Source: an uncultured Roseburia sp. (GTDB taxonomy: Bacteria; Bacillota; Clostridia; Lachnospirales; Lachnospiraceae). Taken from it: a stretch of DNA of 38,933 nucleotides. Under the pieces are notes generated by a model, which saw only the letters and a program-made list of their open reading frames with translations, searched no databases and had not been told where the DNA came from. Within the stretch, counting starts at the first letter, position 1. Each line of letters opens with the position of its first letter. A program made the translations under genes and the position numbers. Positions 23,501 through 32,493 of this stretch are shown here, in pieces. Where the stretch lies: assembly GCA_947573605.1 (NCBI GenBank), contig CANPGM010000035.1:1-38933 (forward strand), in the 5' to 3' direction.

Positions 23501-25729
23501 GCGGAGAAGGTAAAAAACGGCGCGGTATCCCTGACCGACTTTATCGGGGACGGGAATAAAAGTGTTGTCGAAGCCATCAAAGAATATGAGGACTGGTCTG
23601 GAAAAGTAAACGAATGCAGACAGGAACTTGCAGAGCTGAAAGAAACACTCCGTCAGTTGGAATTGGAGAAATTTAACAACATTATGGAGGATTTCACGAA
23701 ACAGTTTGATTTACGCGAGGACGGGAAGGATTTAATCTCAAAGAAGATTGCTTTACTGGAAGAAGCCGGACAACTGATCGGAGAATCCTTCTTTACGGCA
23801 CAGATTGAACAGTCCAAAAAGCAGTTGGAATTACTGGAAGCAGAAAAAGCGAAGCTTGTAGAACAGATGAATACCGCATTGTCTTCCGGAAGGGTACAAA
23901 AAGGCACTGACGAATGGCTTGAGATGGTAAACGCCCTTTCTGATGTAGAGGGAAACATCTTAGACTGCAAGAAAGCGATGGAAGAATTTGACAACTCCAT
24001 CCTTGCCTTGCACACAGAAATATTCAACCGGATACAGGAACAGTTCGGGAACCTTGATTCCGAATTATCAAACCTGATCGGACTGCTTGTAGATATGGAC
24101 GTGTCAGATGAATCCGGGGACTGGACAAAGGAAGGCCTCGCACAGTTAGGGCTTCTCGCACAGCAGTACGAGCTTGCACAGTATCAGGTACAGCAGTATA
24201 ACGATGAAATAAACAAATTAAACAGCGATTACCTTGCCGGAAAATATTCCGCTACGGAATATGCGGACAAACTTGCTGAACTGACTTCCGCACAGTGGGA
24301 CGCGGTAAATGCTGCCGAATCCGCAAAAGACGCGATTATGAAACTGAATGAAGCGCGCGTCGATAAGGAAATCGAAGGCATTGAAAAAGAAATCGACGCT
24401 TATAAGGAACTCGTTGACGCACAGATTGACGCGCTAAAGGCCGCAAAGGATTTGCATGACTATGAAGAAACCATTGCGGAAAAGACAAAAAGCATTACTG
24501 ATCTGGAACGCCAGATTGCAGCCATGCAGAACGACAATACAGCCGCTACCGTCGCAAGACGGAAGAAGCTGGAGGAAGAGCTTGCACAGGCGAAAAAAGA
24601 TTTGGAGGAAACCGAATACGACCATTCCGTAGAAATGCAGGAAGACGCGTTAAACAAAGAATATGAGCGGTTCGAGGAAGAAAAACAGGCGGAAATCGAA
24701 GCTTTACGGGAAAGTTTAAATGAAATACAGCAGATGATAGCAGAATCTCTTGAAGCGGTCAGACAGAACTCCGACGTAATCGGACAGGAAATCGCATACA
24801 TTGCCCAGTTGCACGGCATAACCGTATCGGACGCGCTGATATCGGCATGGAAGAACGGGGAACATGCAGTCGCCGGATATGGCGAAGTATTATCTGCCGG
24901 AACATCCGCCTTTATCGGGAACATTATCGGCGTGGAAAAGGAAATATGGAACTTACAGGCACAGGCCAACAGCACCGCCGAAACGCTTGCATGGATGTTC
25001 TCTACCCGCGCGGATGGTCTGGTAGAGGAATTAAACCGTTCTTATTCCAGTGAAGAAAATTTAAACGCAATGACAAACGCGTTACAGTCAACGCTTATAA
25101 ATACACTGGAACGGGGATACGACATCAGCGGTATCACTTCCGCACTCTCTGCAATCGCATCCGGTGCCGACAGTGTAGCGGGGGCGGCAAACAATGCGGC
25201 AAACGCGCTTGCAAGAATGGGAGCGGCAGGAAACACCGGAAGAAAGAAACTTACGTTTGTCCAGATTGATTCGTCTACAGGGGAGAGCATCTATCGCAAC
25301 AATGATAACGGTATGGAAGAGACGTCGGATTATTGGAAAACATACGGATGGCAGTACGGCATATCGGAAGAAGAACGGAACAGTCTGTTTCATGCAAAAA
25401 GCGGTAAGTCTGTCGGCGAAGGAATGCATTTGTTGACAAAAGAACAAATAGAACGCCTCTTACCTGTGATAGACAAAAGCGCCTGGGATTTGACAGCGCA
25501 GAAGATACCTTCGATCTGTGCAATAAATCCGCCGGCGGCTTCGGAAATTCAGGGAAAAGGCAGTCAGGTGAATGTACATTATGACAGTATGATAACAATT
25601 AACGGCGATGTAAATGATACAAAACATTTTCTAAAAGATATGGAAAACGTATCGAAAAGAATCTCGCAGAATGAGGTCGGAAAATTTGCAAAAGAACTGA
25701 ATGATATTGCTCGATTTGGCAGATATTGA
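20549..25729 (+). CDS. Phage tail tape measure protein, 3' exon
   Basis: Remaining ~1,726 codons of the tape measure protein, open from just after a TAG at 20546. There is no ATG, GTG or TTG in frame until ATG 20909, yet the frame upstream of 20909 is clearly protein-like (SALSSNQIINLGKKLKPEEL, LEAKQAALLLSTQGLTNAQI), so translation most likely enters from the 5' exon after splicing. Domains in order: a helical region, a hydrophobic segment (ATTPAGWITAAVAAIGAAVA, near codon 250), a long set of coiled coils (QIAAMQNDNTAATVARRKKL region), and a C-terminal part ending AKELNDIARFGRY. The joined protein would be about 2,240 residues, implying a tail some 300 nm long by the usual ~0.15 nm per residue rule. 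Confidence 0.82.
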   Translation, partial: KIKDFKTNIEIIDEQIQKLEKVSNLDISALSSNQIINLGKKLKPEELQSYIDRINEIKNAQNTTGSALFDSLQIKEYAATLSGLEAKQAALLLSTQGLTNAQIAETLASNGAAAAENYQAMTEAGLLARKQELTVAEVQKNLQTILGTEADTSAAMSVLGLSAAMEGQEYQTVQLTSKKLKELVTSHALTEAQAQELAMRTGVMLSMRAQTAGILPKWIATLKAATLATWGQVKATAVWLATTPAGWITAAVAAIGAAVAISASHNKKLEEQREAIKENAEAAKSAIDGIKSDFDSLNSATDDVKERFAELAQGVGDLGKVNQSRGELSTEDYKEFLELSNQIADLFPQLTKGYDDNGNAILGLSGNVDTIVGSLENMVSVQQRLARQEIMDKMPDVWAGYTADLEEYETSLEEAEKKSKGAVQALSEVTNGIFKMKGYDEDSGFINGELNDAIKTALENVGIGSLIDDWGWTYHYDRSGKDGYSTTWDFSSLTEAQFEQLKNELGSLSFEYENAVQITKGKMEAANSDMSNYINTWLSGEWNYSRMDSGMQDVVKDVLLNSDWISQMPVDSGDWDEVSNWLQQNFLSAVNKIDDMEIQSALADVLNGDSTTGLIQGTIDRLLNTEGFDEDNPLIIYLQTMFDNGNDLSEQVKEILQDEFDDRVDELTLDDLQIAAEQIKVDDGTLLSWDELIARINEYKETVKSPVSLPDIFSFKNADDTLTSLGSMSESIDTIQNAYKTLYEAIDEYNEEGAFSVDTLQSVIALGDDWLDYLADEDGNLKLNKESLEQLTQARLNDMRVQAINNVIDNVSKIESDADANDYLKSTNYALAESYEEVAQKALASARAKMQDAVAAGTLSKANMDAAMNKATADIAKINKLFANTSISTGTITENFEKSSAKSSSSKSEYEELFDFFERRVEVLDDALSLLKAKIENVTGAFGKNNLIDAEIGITEEKFNNYTDALSMYAQKAEEALSVIPSELAEKVKNGAVSLTDFIGDGNKSVVEAIKEYEDWSGKVNECRQELAELKETLRQLELEKFNNIMEDFTKQFDLREDGKDLISKKIALLEEAGQLIGESFFTAQIEQSKKQLELLEAEKAKLVEQMNTALSSGRVQKGTDEWLEMVNALSDVEGNILDCKKAMEEFDNSILALHTEIFNRIQEQFGNLDSELSNLIGLLVDMDVSDESGDWTKEGLAQLGLLAQQYELAQYQVQQYNDEINKLNSDYLAGKYSATEYADKLAELTSAQWDAVNAAESAKDAIMKLNEARVDKEIEGIEKEIDAYKELVDAQIDALKAAKDLHDYEETIAEKTKSITDLERQIAAMQNDNTAATVARRKKLEEELAQAKKDLEETEYDHSVEMQEDALNKEYERFEEEKQAEIEALRESLNEIQQMIAESLEAVRQNSDVIGQEIAYIAQLHGITVSDALISAWKNGEHAVAGYGEVLSAGTSAFIGNIIGVEKEIWNLQAQANSTAETLAWMFSTRADGLVEELNRSYSSEENLNAMTNALQSTLINTLERGYDISGITSALSAIASGADSVAGAANNAANALARMGAAGNTGRKKLTFVQIDSSTGESIYRNNDNGMEETSDYWKTYGWQYGISEEERNSLFHAKSGKSVGEGMHLLTKEQIERLLPVIDKSAWDLTAQKIPSICAINPPAASEIQGKGSQVNVHYDSMITINGDVNDTKHFLKDMENVSKRISQNEVGKFAKELNDIARFGRY

Positions 25730-25792
25730 TTAACGGCCGTTAAAATACCACATAAAAATACCATAAATAAATATAAGAAAGGATTTATCTCT

Positions 25793-28669
25793 ATGAAATT
25801 AAAATTAAAACATGACTTTTTTGACCGTCCGGTCGTACCGTCGTATCTCTTATGTAAATCGAATAAAGAGCGGATCGGAGTGATTCAATGTACCGCAAAA
25901 ACAATTGCTGTGAAATTTAATTCGATGGACGAGATAAATTTTACAACATACCTTTACATAAATGGCGAAAAAAACAGATACTACAACGATATTGACGTTC
26001 TCAAATACATCCTTCTGCCGGATATCGGATTTTTCGCAATTGATTCCGTTCAGGTTCAGTCAGAGGGGACGGAATTGGAACACAAAGAGGTAACGGCTAA
26101 AAGCTATGAATGTCTGCTCGGACAGAAATACCTTGATGTTTTTTCTGTAAATATGGGGACGACTGGAAGCATTGACGGCGTGCAGCTTTATAATATGGCG
26201 GAACCTGCGAAAAGCCTTCTGCACATTGCCCTGGAAAAATGCCCAGACTGGAGAATCGGACATATAGATACTGCACTTAGAACCATGCAGAGAAGCTTTG
26301 AAATAACGAAGCAGGATGTATATACGTTCCTGACAACAGATGTATCGGAAGCTTTTGAATGTATCTTCTTATTTGACACGTTAAACAATACAATCAATGT
26401 TTATCAGGAGAAAAATGTCGGACATGACACAGACATCTATGTATCCTATCGGAATCTGTTAAAAAGTACAAATATTACATGCAGCATTTCTGATATTAAA
26501 ACCTGCCTTACGCTGACTGGCGAAAACGATTTAAATATCCGGGAAGTCAACATGGGATATGACAAAATCTATAACCTTTCTTACTTCCACTCTACCCGGT
26601 TTATGAGCCAAAGTCTTTTTGACGCATATAACGACTGGCTGAAAAAACGGGAAGGACTGACAGAAGCGTATACGAACCTGCTGTCACAGTATCAGAATTA
26701 CAATATACGGATTTATCAGCTTGAACACTTAAAAATGCCCGATGATCCGGAAAGTACGGTCTGGTCGGAATACGGTCTGGAACCCTTAAAAGAAAAACAG
26801 AAAACATATGAACAGACATTGGATGTCATGATGAAATCAGGATGGGGCGATCCGGAAAGTGAAAATTATGAAGAGTATTTAAATATATATCATATTATAG
26901 AAGAAATCAGGGAACAGATCAATAGAACCAACAGAGCGATTCAATCTATTGAAAGGGAACAGGCGAAAATCAGCTATCAGATGACAGAAATAGTAAAGCT
27001 CGTTTCCATGAATGCAAATTTCACCCCGGAACAATTAAAAGAATTAACTACTTTTATCCGGGAAGATGAATTAAATACCAGCAACTTTGTTGTCACAGAC
27101 AATATGACGGAAGAAGAACGCTTTTCTATGCTTCATGAATTTCTTACTTATGGGGAAAACGAACTTGCCAAAGCCGCCGTTCCGCAGCTGTCGTTTGACG
27201 CAGATATGGCAAATCTGTTTACCATTCCGGAATTTCAAAGATTTTGCGGTGAATTTGACGTCGGAAATTATATATACATTTCCATGCGTGACGATTACAA
27301 AATAAAAGCGCGGCTTCTGTCTATGACAATTGATTTTTATGACGTTTCCAATTTCAGCGTTACGTTTGGAAACCTTTTCAAGCATGGAAATATGGCAAGG
27401 GATTTTACAAATGCATTTAAACAGGCACAGTCCGCCGCGACATCCGTATCCTTCCAGGCATCAAACTGGAACCGGTCGAGTCAGGATACTTTCACAATTG
27501 GGAAAATACTTGATGAAGGTTTGCTTAGCGCGGGAAAATATTTGAAATCCGGGGATGATTCCGAAATGATCATTGACAGCCGCGGCATTTTTATTAATAC
27601 GACATCCGGAGACTATGCCGGAAAAGACGCTGTTTTTATTGGCGGAGGACGCATTTTGTTTACGGACGACAACTGGCAGACAGTTTCTATGAGCGTAGGA
27701 CGGGCGGATGTAACGATAAAAGGCGCAAAAGAATCCCGGTTCGGTACATTTGCCGATTTTGTAATTGCCGGTTATATCGGAGGTTCCACGCTCGAAGGAG
27801 ACGAAATTTACGGCGGAAAGATTCAGTCCAAAAACTACGATGTAGGAAAATCAGGAACGTTGATTGACCTGGAAGAAGGAACCTTTGAGTTAAACGCAGG
27901 AGGCGAACAGAAATTAACACTTGACGAAGAGGGCGTATTGACCGTCAAAGGAACCGTAAAAGCGGAAGAGGGATATATTGGTGGCGCTACCGGATTTACG
28001 TTAGAAGAAAATAAACTTTATAACGGAAAAACTTCTATTTCGGATACGGCAGACGGCATCTATCTTGGTACAGACGGTATTGCTTTAGGCTCGGATAATG
28101 TATTTAAAGTCACTCCTCAAGGCGTATTGACTGCAAAATACGGAGAAATTGCCGGTGCCGTTCTAAATAGTAATTCAATCCGCGCTTCAAATAATATGTG
28201 GTGGATTCACGCGGACGGAAGCTCAAGTTTTGAACATGTTTATATCAATGGCGTACAAAACGGAAGCCAGTTTGGCAGCGTCATATATAATCATAACATT
28301 ACAAGCGGAATATTTGGCGGCGTTTCATCTTTTGGCAGTACAGCTGCCGCCCCTTTTAAAGGAACCTGCGTGGAGCATATCGAAAGTCTTGCCGTAGGAA
28401 GAATAACGGCTGATTATATCAACGCAAAGCTGCTGGAGTGTCAGAACCTGTTTGTAAACGGGAAAATAAAAGCGGGTCTGGTTGACGCCGACAACATTAC
28501 CACAGGTACTTTAAGTGTAGACAGGATTGATTTGGACGGACTTATCGGGAAATATGTGTACGCCCAGGGACTTGGCGCTTTGGACGGTTTTTCATTTCAG
28601 GGAACGCAGGTAAAATGGGTAACAGAGACAATTAACGGAAAACAATACCGGATTTTGGCCGCTGTGTAG
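25793..28669 (+). CDS. Phage tail/tail-spike protein (Tal-like, receptor-binding)
   Basis: A 958-residue tail tip protein. The N-terminal ~300 residues (domain pattern LKYILLPDIGFFAIDSVQVQ, HKEVTAKSYECLLGQKYLDV) match siphovirus prophage tail proteins that sit at the tail tip and often carry an endopeptidase. A long coiled coil follows (~300-420). From ~580 the chain turns into repetitive Gly-rich beta structure (FADFVIAGYIGGSTLEGDEI, KAEEGYIGGATGFTLEENKL), typical of tail spike or fibre shafts. The ATG at 25793 follows AAGAAAGGA and comes 63 bases after the tape measure stop. The usual distal tail (Dit) gene that lies between tape measure and Tal is absent. It is the last tail gene of the island. 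Confidence 0.82.
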   Translation: MKLKLKHDFFDRPVVPSYLLCKSNKERIGVIQCTAKTIAVKFNSMDEINFTTYLYINGEKNRYYNDIDVLKYILLPDIGFFAIDSVQVQSEGTELEHKEVTAKSYECLLGQKYLDVFSVNMGTTGSIDGVQLYNMAEPAKSLLHIALEKCPDWRIGHIDTALRTMQRSFEITKQDVYTFLTTDVSEAFECIFLFDTLNNTINVYQEKNVGHDTDIYVSYRNLLKSTNITCSISDIKTCLTLTGENDLNIREVNMGYDKIYNLSYFHSTRFMSQSLFDAYNDWLKKREGLTEAYTNLLSQYQNYNIRIYQLEHLKMPDDPESTVWSEYGLEPLKEKQKTYEQTLDVMMKSGWGDPESENYEEYLNIYHIIEEIREQINRTNRAIQSIEREQAKISYQMTEIVKLVSMNANFTPEQLKELTTFIREDELNTSNFVVTDNMTEEERFSMLHEFLTYGENELAKAAVPQLSFDADMANLFTIPEFQRFCGEFDVGNYIYISMRDDYKIKARLLSMTIDFYDVSNFSVTFGNLFKHGNMARDFTNAFKQAQSAATSVSFQASNWNRSSQDTFTIGKILDEGLLSAGKYLKSGDDSEMIIDSRGIFINTTSGDYAGKDAVFIGGGRILFTDDNWQTVSMSVGRADVTIKGAKESRFGTFADFVIAGYIGGSTLEGDEIYGGKIQSKNYDVGKSGTLIDLEEGTFELNAGGEQKLTLDEEGVLTVKGTVKAEEGYIGGATGFTLEENKLYNGKTSISDTADGIYLGTDGIALGSDNVFKVTPQGVLTAKYGEIAGAVLNSNSIRASNNMWWIHADGSSSFEHVYINGVQNGSQFGSVIYNHNITSGIFGGVSSFGSTAAAPFKGTCVEHIESLAVGRITADYINAKLLECQNLFVNGKIKAGLVDADNITTGTLSVDRIDLDGLIGKYVYAQGLGALDGFSFQGTQVKWVTETINGKQYRILAAV

Positions 28670-28931
28670 ATTGTAACTGTAATTGGGGAGGGTAAAATAA
28701 AAAGCGAGGGAAATGAGAAAACAAAAATGATTGAATATAGGCAGTGAATATGATAAAATTGGAAAAGTATTTAATCGTAAGTCTCTGTTATATTGTCATG
28801 TTTTAGAGCATACTCGGATAGAAGAAATGAAGAAGAAATCGAGTAAAATTGACGCAGCAATCATGTTAGGAAGATACGAATAGATGGATTAGGGCATATA
28901 AAGCCCGGTAATTACGGAGGTTTTAACAAGG
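28670..28931. other. Island-to-pyrE junction with a short gene remnant
   Basis: 262 bases with no clear terminator for the island. A 50-codon open frame (TTG 28731 to TAG 28881-28883) reads like a protein end (KVFNRKSLLYCHVLEHTRIE and DAAIMLGRYE), possibly what is left of a gene disrupted at the island's right edge; no family recognised. I see no obvious att-type direct repeat matching the left edge near 14300. Confidence 0.35.
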
Positions 28932-29606
28932 ATGGAAAATTATAAAAAAGAGTTTATCGAATTTATGGTAGAGAGCGATGTGCTGAAATTCGGCGAGTTT
29001 ACATTAAAAAGCGGTCGGAAGTCACCGTTTTTTATGAATGCCGGAAACTACGTAACAGGCAGCCAGCTTATGAGGCTGGGCGAGTTTTATGCGAGAGCCA
29101 TTCACGAGCGTTTCGGGGAGGACTTTGATATTTTGTTCGGACCGGCATACAAAGGGATTCCGTTAGCCGTTGCAGCGTCTATTGCATTTGCCAGGTTATA
29201 CGGGAAAGAAATCCGTTATTGCTCGAACCGAAAGGAAGTAAAGGATCACGGGGATGCAGGGATTTTGCTGGGGAGCAGGATAAAGGACGGCGATCGTATC
29301 GTTATCATAGAAGACGTTACGACTTCGGGCAAATCGATAGAAGAGACGTTTCCGATCTTAAAAGCGCAGGGAGACGTACGGATTCTGGGCTTGATGGTTT
29401 CTTTAAACCGGATGGAAAAGGGGCTTGACGGGAAAGTCAGCGCGCTTGCGGAAATAAAAGAAAAGTACGGAATTGAGGCAGGAGCCATCGTAACGATGGA
29501 AGAGGTTGTAGAACATTTATATAACCGCCCGTGTCAGGGAAAAGTCGTAATAGACGAGGAAATAAAAGGTGCGTTAGATCGGTATTACGAGGCGTATGGC
29601 TGTTGA
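28932..29606 (+). CDS. pyrE: Orotate phosphoribosyltransferase
   Basis: Converts orotate and PRPP to orotidine 5'-phosphate, the fifth step of de novo pyrimidine synthesis, in the cytoplasm. 224 residues, the size of the longer (clostridial/E. coli-like) PyrE form. Family marks: FTLKSGRKSPFF near the N-terminus, GPAYKGIPLAVA (orotate/PRPP loop), KEVKDHGDAG (flexible catalytic loop) and the PRPP-binding IVIIEDVTTSGKS. GGAGG is found 12 bases ahead of ATG 28932. It overlaps the VanZ gene by 11 bases, so it heads a short operon. The other pyr genes are not in the window. Confidence 0.96.
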   Translation: MENYKKEFIEFMVESDVLKFGEFTLKSGRKSPFFMNAGNYVTGSQLMRLGEFYARAIHERFGEDFDILFGPAYKGIPLAVAASIAFARLYGKEIRYCSNRKEVKDHGDAGILLGSRIKDGDRIVIIEDVTTSGKSIEETFPILKAQGDVRILGLMVSLNRMEKGLDGKVSALAEIKEKYGIEAGAIVTMEEVVEHLYNRPCQGKVVIDEEIKGALDRYYEAYGC

Positions 29607-30093
29607 TAAGAAAAGCGGCACAGGATGTCCGCTGCTGCAGAAGAAACCGCACCGCGTTGTTTCGATTCTGTTGTTTATTATTTATTTTCTGGTTTTGTTT
29701 TACTTTTTATTTTTTTCGGAAGAAATGGGGAGAACCTATACGGAGCGGGCCTATCATTACAATCTGGTGCCGTTTCACGAAATCAAACGTTTTCTGACGC
29801 ATTATAAAATATTGGGGATGAAGGCGGTGCTTTTAAATATTGTCGGAAATATTGCGGCATTTGTTCCGTTTGGGCTGTTTCTTCCGATATTTTCGACACG
29901 CTGCAGGAAATTTTTCTTTACGGCGTTTTACAGTTTTGAGTTAAGTCTTCTTGTAGAGTTGATTCAGTTGATTACAAAGGTAGGAAGTTTTGATGTGGAC
30001 GATATTCTGCTGAATACGTTAGGCGGGATTTTCGGATATCTGTTTTATCGGCTGATTGTGAGTTTGTGGACGAAAAAGAACGGGAAAAAATGA
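29596..30093 (+). CDS. VanZ family membrane protein
   Basis: A 165-residue VanZ-like protein with four membrane segments: ILLFIIYFLVLFYFLFF (~23-39), LLNIVGNIAAFVPFGLFL (~78-95), the segment around FFFTAFYSFELSLLVELIQL (~105-124), and TLGGIFGYLFYRLIVSL (~139-155). VanZ landmarks are NLVPF early on, NIVGNIAAFVPFG, and E-L-I-Q before F-D-V-D-D-I-L-L-N-T-L-G. The family includes the teicoplanin-resistance accessory protein but most members have unknown roles. It overlaps the 3' end of pyrE by 11 bases, which is common in this lineage, and is followed by DUF6142 with a 7-base gap. Confidence 0.9.
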   Translation: MAVDKKSGTGCPLLQKKPHRVVSILLFIIYFLVLFYFLFFSEEMGRTYTERAYHYNLVPFHEIKRFLTHYKILGMKAVLLNIVGNIAAFVPFGLFLPIFSTRCRKFFFTAFYSFELSLLVELIQLITKVGSFDVDDILLNTLGGIFGYLFYRLIVSLWTKKNGKK

Positions 30094-30100
30094 GGTTTTT

Positions 30101-30430
30101 ATGGCGGCGGGACACAGAAAGAGGAACTATAAATTTACGGAGAAAACGCAGTCAAAAAAAGGGATTGCGGCGTTTGCTGCGGCAGTTTTGTCGATTGCCG
30201 TTTTTATATATGTGATTGTAAATTCCTTCCGCCATGCGGGCGCTGGGAGTATGTATCTGGGAAGCGCAGGAGTAGTCTCCATGCTTTTTTCCCTGATTGC
30301 ATTTGTGCTTGCCATACAGAGCTTAAAGGAAGAGGCTTCTTTTAAGCTTTTTCCGTATCTGGCCGTTATCAGTTCGACACTGGCGGCCGGAGTATGGATT
30401 GCAGTCTATGTAGCGGGTTTTTTGGGATAA
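30101..30430 (+). CDS. DUF6142 family small membrane protein
   Basis: A 109-residue protein with three membrane helices: AAFAAAVLSIAVFIYVIV (~25-42), the segment around AGVVSMLFSLIAFVLAIQ (~55-72), and FPYLAVISSTLAAGVWIAVY (~84-103). The basic N-terminus RKRNYKFTEKTQSKKG is typical of this family of unknown function. It forms a tight unit with the VanZ gene (7-base gap) and the aminopeptidase gene (about 30-base gap). Confidence 0.75.
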   Translation: MAAGHRKRNYKFTEKTQSKKGIAAFAAAVLSIAVFIYVIVNSFRHAGAGSMYLGSAGVVSMLFSLIAFVLAIQSLKEEASFKLFPYLAVISSTLAAGVWIAVYVAGFLG

Positions 30431-30459
30431 GCCGTTTTAGCGGCGGAATGAGAGGAAAG

Positions 30460-32493
30460 ATGACAGGTTATAAGGAAATCTACAGAGAAGAAAACGAACA
30501 GGCGGCGGAGCGGCTTTCGCTGGTATCGGAGAGAATAAAAGAGATCGCAAAGCAGCCGGAAGTGTCGGAACCTTTTGCAGATTATTTCAAACGAACGGCG
30601 TCTTTTCTGCAGCTTTTGTTTTCATTGCTTGATAGAGAGACGGACGGAGAGCAAAGCGGGCGGACGTTAGAGGAGTACGGACAGGAGAATCGCCTTTTGT
30701 ATGAAGAGCTTTTTCCCGGAAATTATGAAGAAAGCTATGCCAATCCCGCATATGCGGTAAAGCTGCTTGGCGATGAATACGGACAGCGTCTTAGCGCGCT
30801 TACTGCGGTAATCCGGCAGGCAATTCGCGACGTATTTGCCGGGAAAGTAAATTATGTCGCCATTCGCGCGGAATTGTTCGCTGAGATTTATCACTGTTTT
30901 GAAGAAGAGGATAAAGAAGATTTAAAACAGGCGGTGGATAACGCTTTTTACTGGTTTTTCCATGATTACAGCGAGCTTTTTATCGGGGGCAGTATCAGGG
31001 AGCTGGTATGTCCGCAAGAAGATTTTCTGCTAAATATCGTAATGGAATCCGATTTATCGGATCTGCGCTATTTATACCGTTACGGCGATTATATCGGAGA
31101 AAACGAGCTTGGCGCGGCTTCGTTTCTGCAGACATTAAGCGAAGAAGAAATACAGTCGATGGCGGATACCTTTACCGAAGGCTATCGGATCGGATTTGAG
31201 AATACGGGCAAGGATTTAAGCAAAAAGCGGTCGGCGCAAATTCGATATCCGATTGGTTTTGAACGTATGGTTCGCGCTGCAGTGAAAAACTTTGAAAAGC
31301 TTGGACTTTCGGTAACGATGCGGGCGGAAGGAACGCCTGCGAACAGGCAGTATCTGTTTGATCACAGAGAAGACAAAGCGCTTTATTATAATAAAGCGTA
31401 TGTGGAACGACGTCTTGAGGTAATGAAAACAACGTTTGAAGACTTGAAAAAAGAAGCGAACGGTCATGCGGGCCCGGCGGTCATTGAAGTGTTCGGGGAG
31501 GCGCCGTTTGCACCGGAAAGCAAAAAAGAGGCGTTCAGGCTTTCGGAAAAACAGCAGCAGTTAAGCGTCTACGATATGAGTATGTCGGGGCAGCTTACGA
31601 ATCGTTATATTATCAGCGAAGAACGCAGCTTTACAATTATCGCCTATCCGATTCCCGCAATCGGCGATCGCTTTCAGGAAATATTCAAAGAAACGGTAAA
31701 AATAAATACGCTGGATTATGTGCTTTACCGCGATATGCAGCAAAAGCTGATAGACGTATTGGATCAGGCCAAACGGGTGCACATTACCGGAAAGGGCGAT
31801 AACAAAACGGATTTGTATGTTTCCATCTGGCCGCTTTCGGATTCCTCGCGGGAAACCGCGTTTGAAAACTGTGTTGCGGACGTAAATATTCCGGTCGGGG
31901 AAGTTTTTACTTCTCCGGTACTTGCAGGAACGGAAGGCAAGCTGTTTGTCAGCCAGGTTTACTTAAACGGACTGAAATATCTGAATCTGGAGCTTGATTT
32001 TAAGGACGGCGTCATCACGGATTATTGCTGTACGAATTTTGCGGACCCAAAAGAGTGTCTGAAATATATAAAAGACAATGTACTGATGCATCATGATACG
32101 CTGCCGATGGGAGAATTTGCAATCGGAACGAATACGGCTGCTTACCGGATGGCGCGGGATTATGATATCGCAGACAAGCTGCCGATTCTGATTGCGGAAA
32201 AGACGGGGCCGCATTTTGCAGTGGGCGACACCTGTTATTCGCATGAGGAAGACATTATCACTTATAACCCGGACGGAAAAGCCATTTTGGCCAAAGAGAA
32301 CGATTTTTCCAGACTGCGGGCAGAAGATATGGATAAGGCGTATTTTAACTGCCATACGGATATTACGATTCCATATGACGAGCTGGATAAAATTACGGTG
32401 ATTCGGAAAGACGGAAGTACCATAGACGTAATTGCAGACGGCAGGTTTGTCGTGGAAGGAACGGAGGCGCTGAACGGGCCGTTAGAAAGGTAG
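30460..32493 (+). CDS. M29 family metallo-aminopeptidase
   Basis: Predicted cytoplasmic aminopeptidase of the M29 (thermophilic metalloprotease, AmpS/PepS-like) family. It is 677 residues, longer than the ~410 of stand-alone AmpS because of a ~250-residue N-terminal extension also found in clostridial members. The M29 core begins near residue 290 (FGEAPFAPESKKEAFRLS, RSFTIIAYPIP). The metal-binding part is VHITGKGDNKTDLYVSIW, NVPVGE-type (NIPVGEVFTSPV), then MGEFAIGTN, AEKTGPHFAVGDTC and EEDIITYNPDGK. I chose the ATG at 30460 with GAGGAAAG just before it; ATGs at 30394 and 30448 overlap or abut the previous gene. It ends exactly where the 135-bp repeats begin. Confidence 0.88.
   Translation: MTGYKEIYREENEQAAERLSLVSERIKEIAKQPEVSEPFADYFKRTASFLQLLFSLLDRETDGEQSGRTLEEYGQENRLLYEELFPGNYEESYANPAYAVKLLGDEYGQRLSALTAVIRQAIRDVFAGKVNYVAIRAELFAEIYHCFEEEDKEDLKQAVDNAFYWFFHDYSELFIGGSIRELVCPQEDFLLNIVMESDLSDLRYLYRYGDYIGENELGAASFLQTLSEEEIQSMADTFTEGYRIGFENTGKDLSKKRSAQIRYPIGFERMVRAAVKNFEKLGLSVTMRAEGTPANRQYLFDHREDKALYYNKAYVERRLEVMKTTFEDLKKEANGHAGPAVIEVFGEAPFAPESKKEAFRLSEKQQQLSVYDMSMSGQLTNRYIISEERSFTIIAYPIPAIGDRFQEIFKETVKINTLDYVLYRDMQQKLIDVLDQAKRVHITGKGDNKTDLYVSIWPLSDSSRETAFENCVADVNIPVGEVFTSPVLAGTEGKLFVSQVYLNGLKYLNLELDFKDGVITDYCCTNFADPKECLKYIKDNVLMHHDTLPMGEFAIGTNTAAYRMARDYDIADKLPILIAEKTGPHFAVGDTCYSHEEDIITYNPDGKAILAKENDFSRLRAEDMDKAYFNCHTDITIPYDELDKITVIRKDGSTIDVIADGRFVVEGTEALNGPLER

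Noticed and set aside
24460-24975. 171-codon minus-strand frame in the tape measure gene
   Set aside because: Ser/Cys/Phe-rich shadow of a coiled-coil coding strand; no ribosome site, and the plus frame is clearly the coding one.
14300-28930. Flanking att-type direct repeats for the island
   Set aside because: I compared the two borders by eye and found no convincing shared word longer than chance, and no integrase gene is present.
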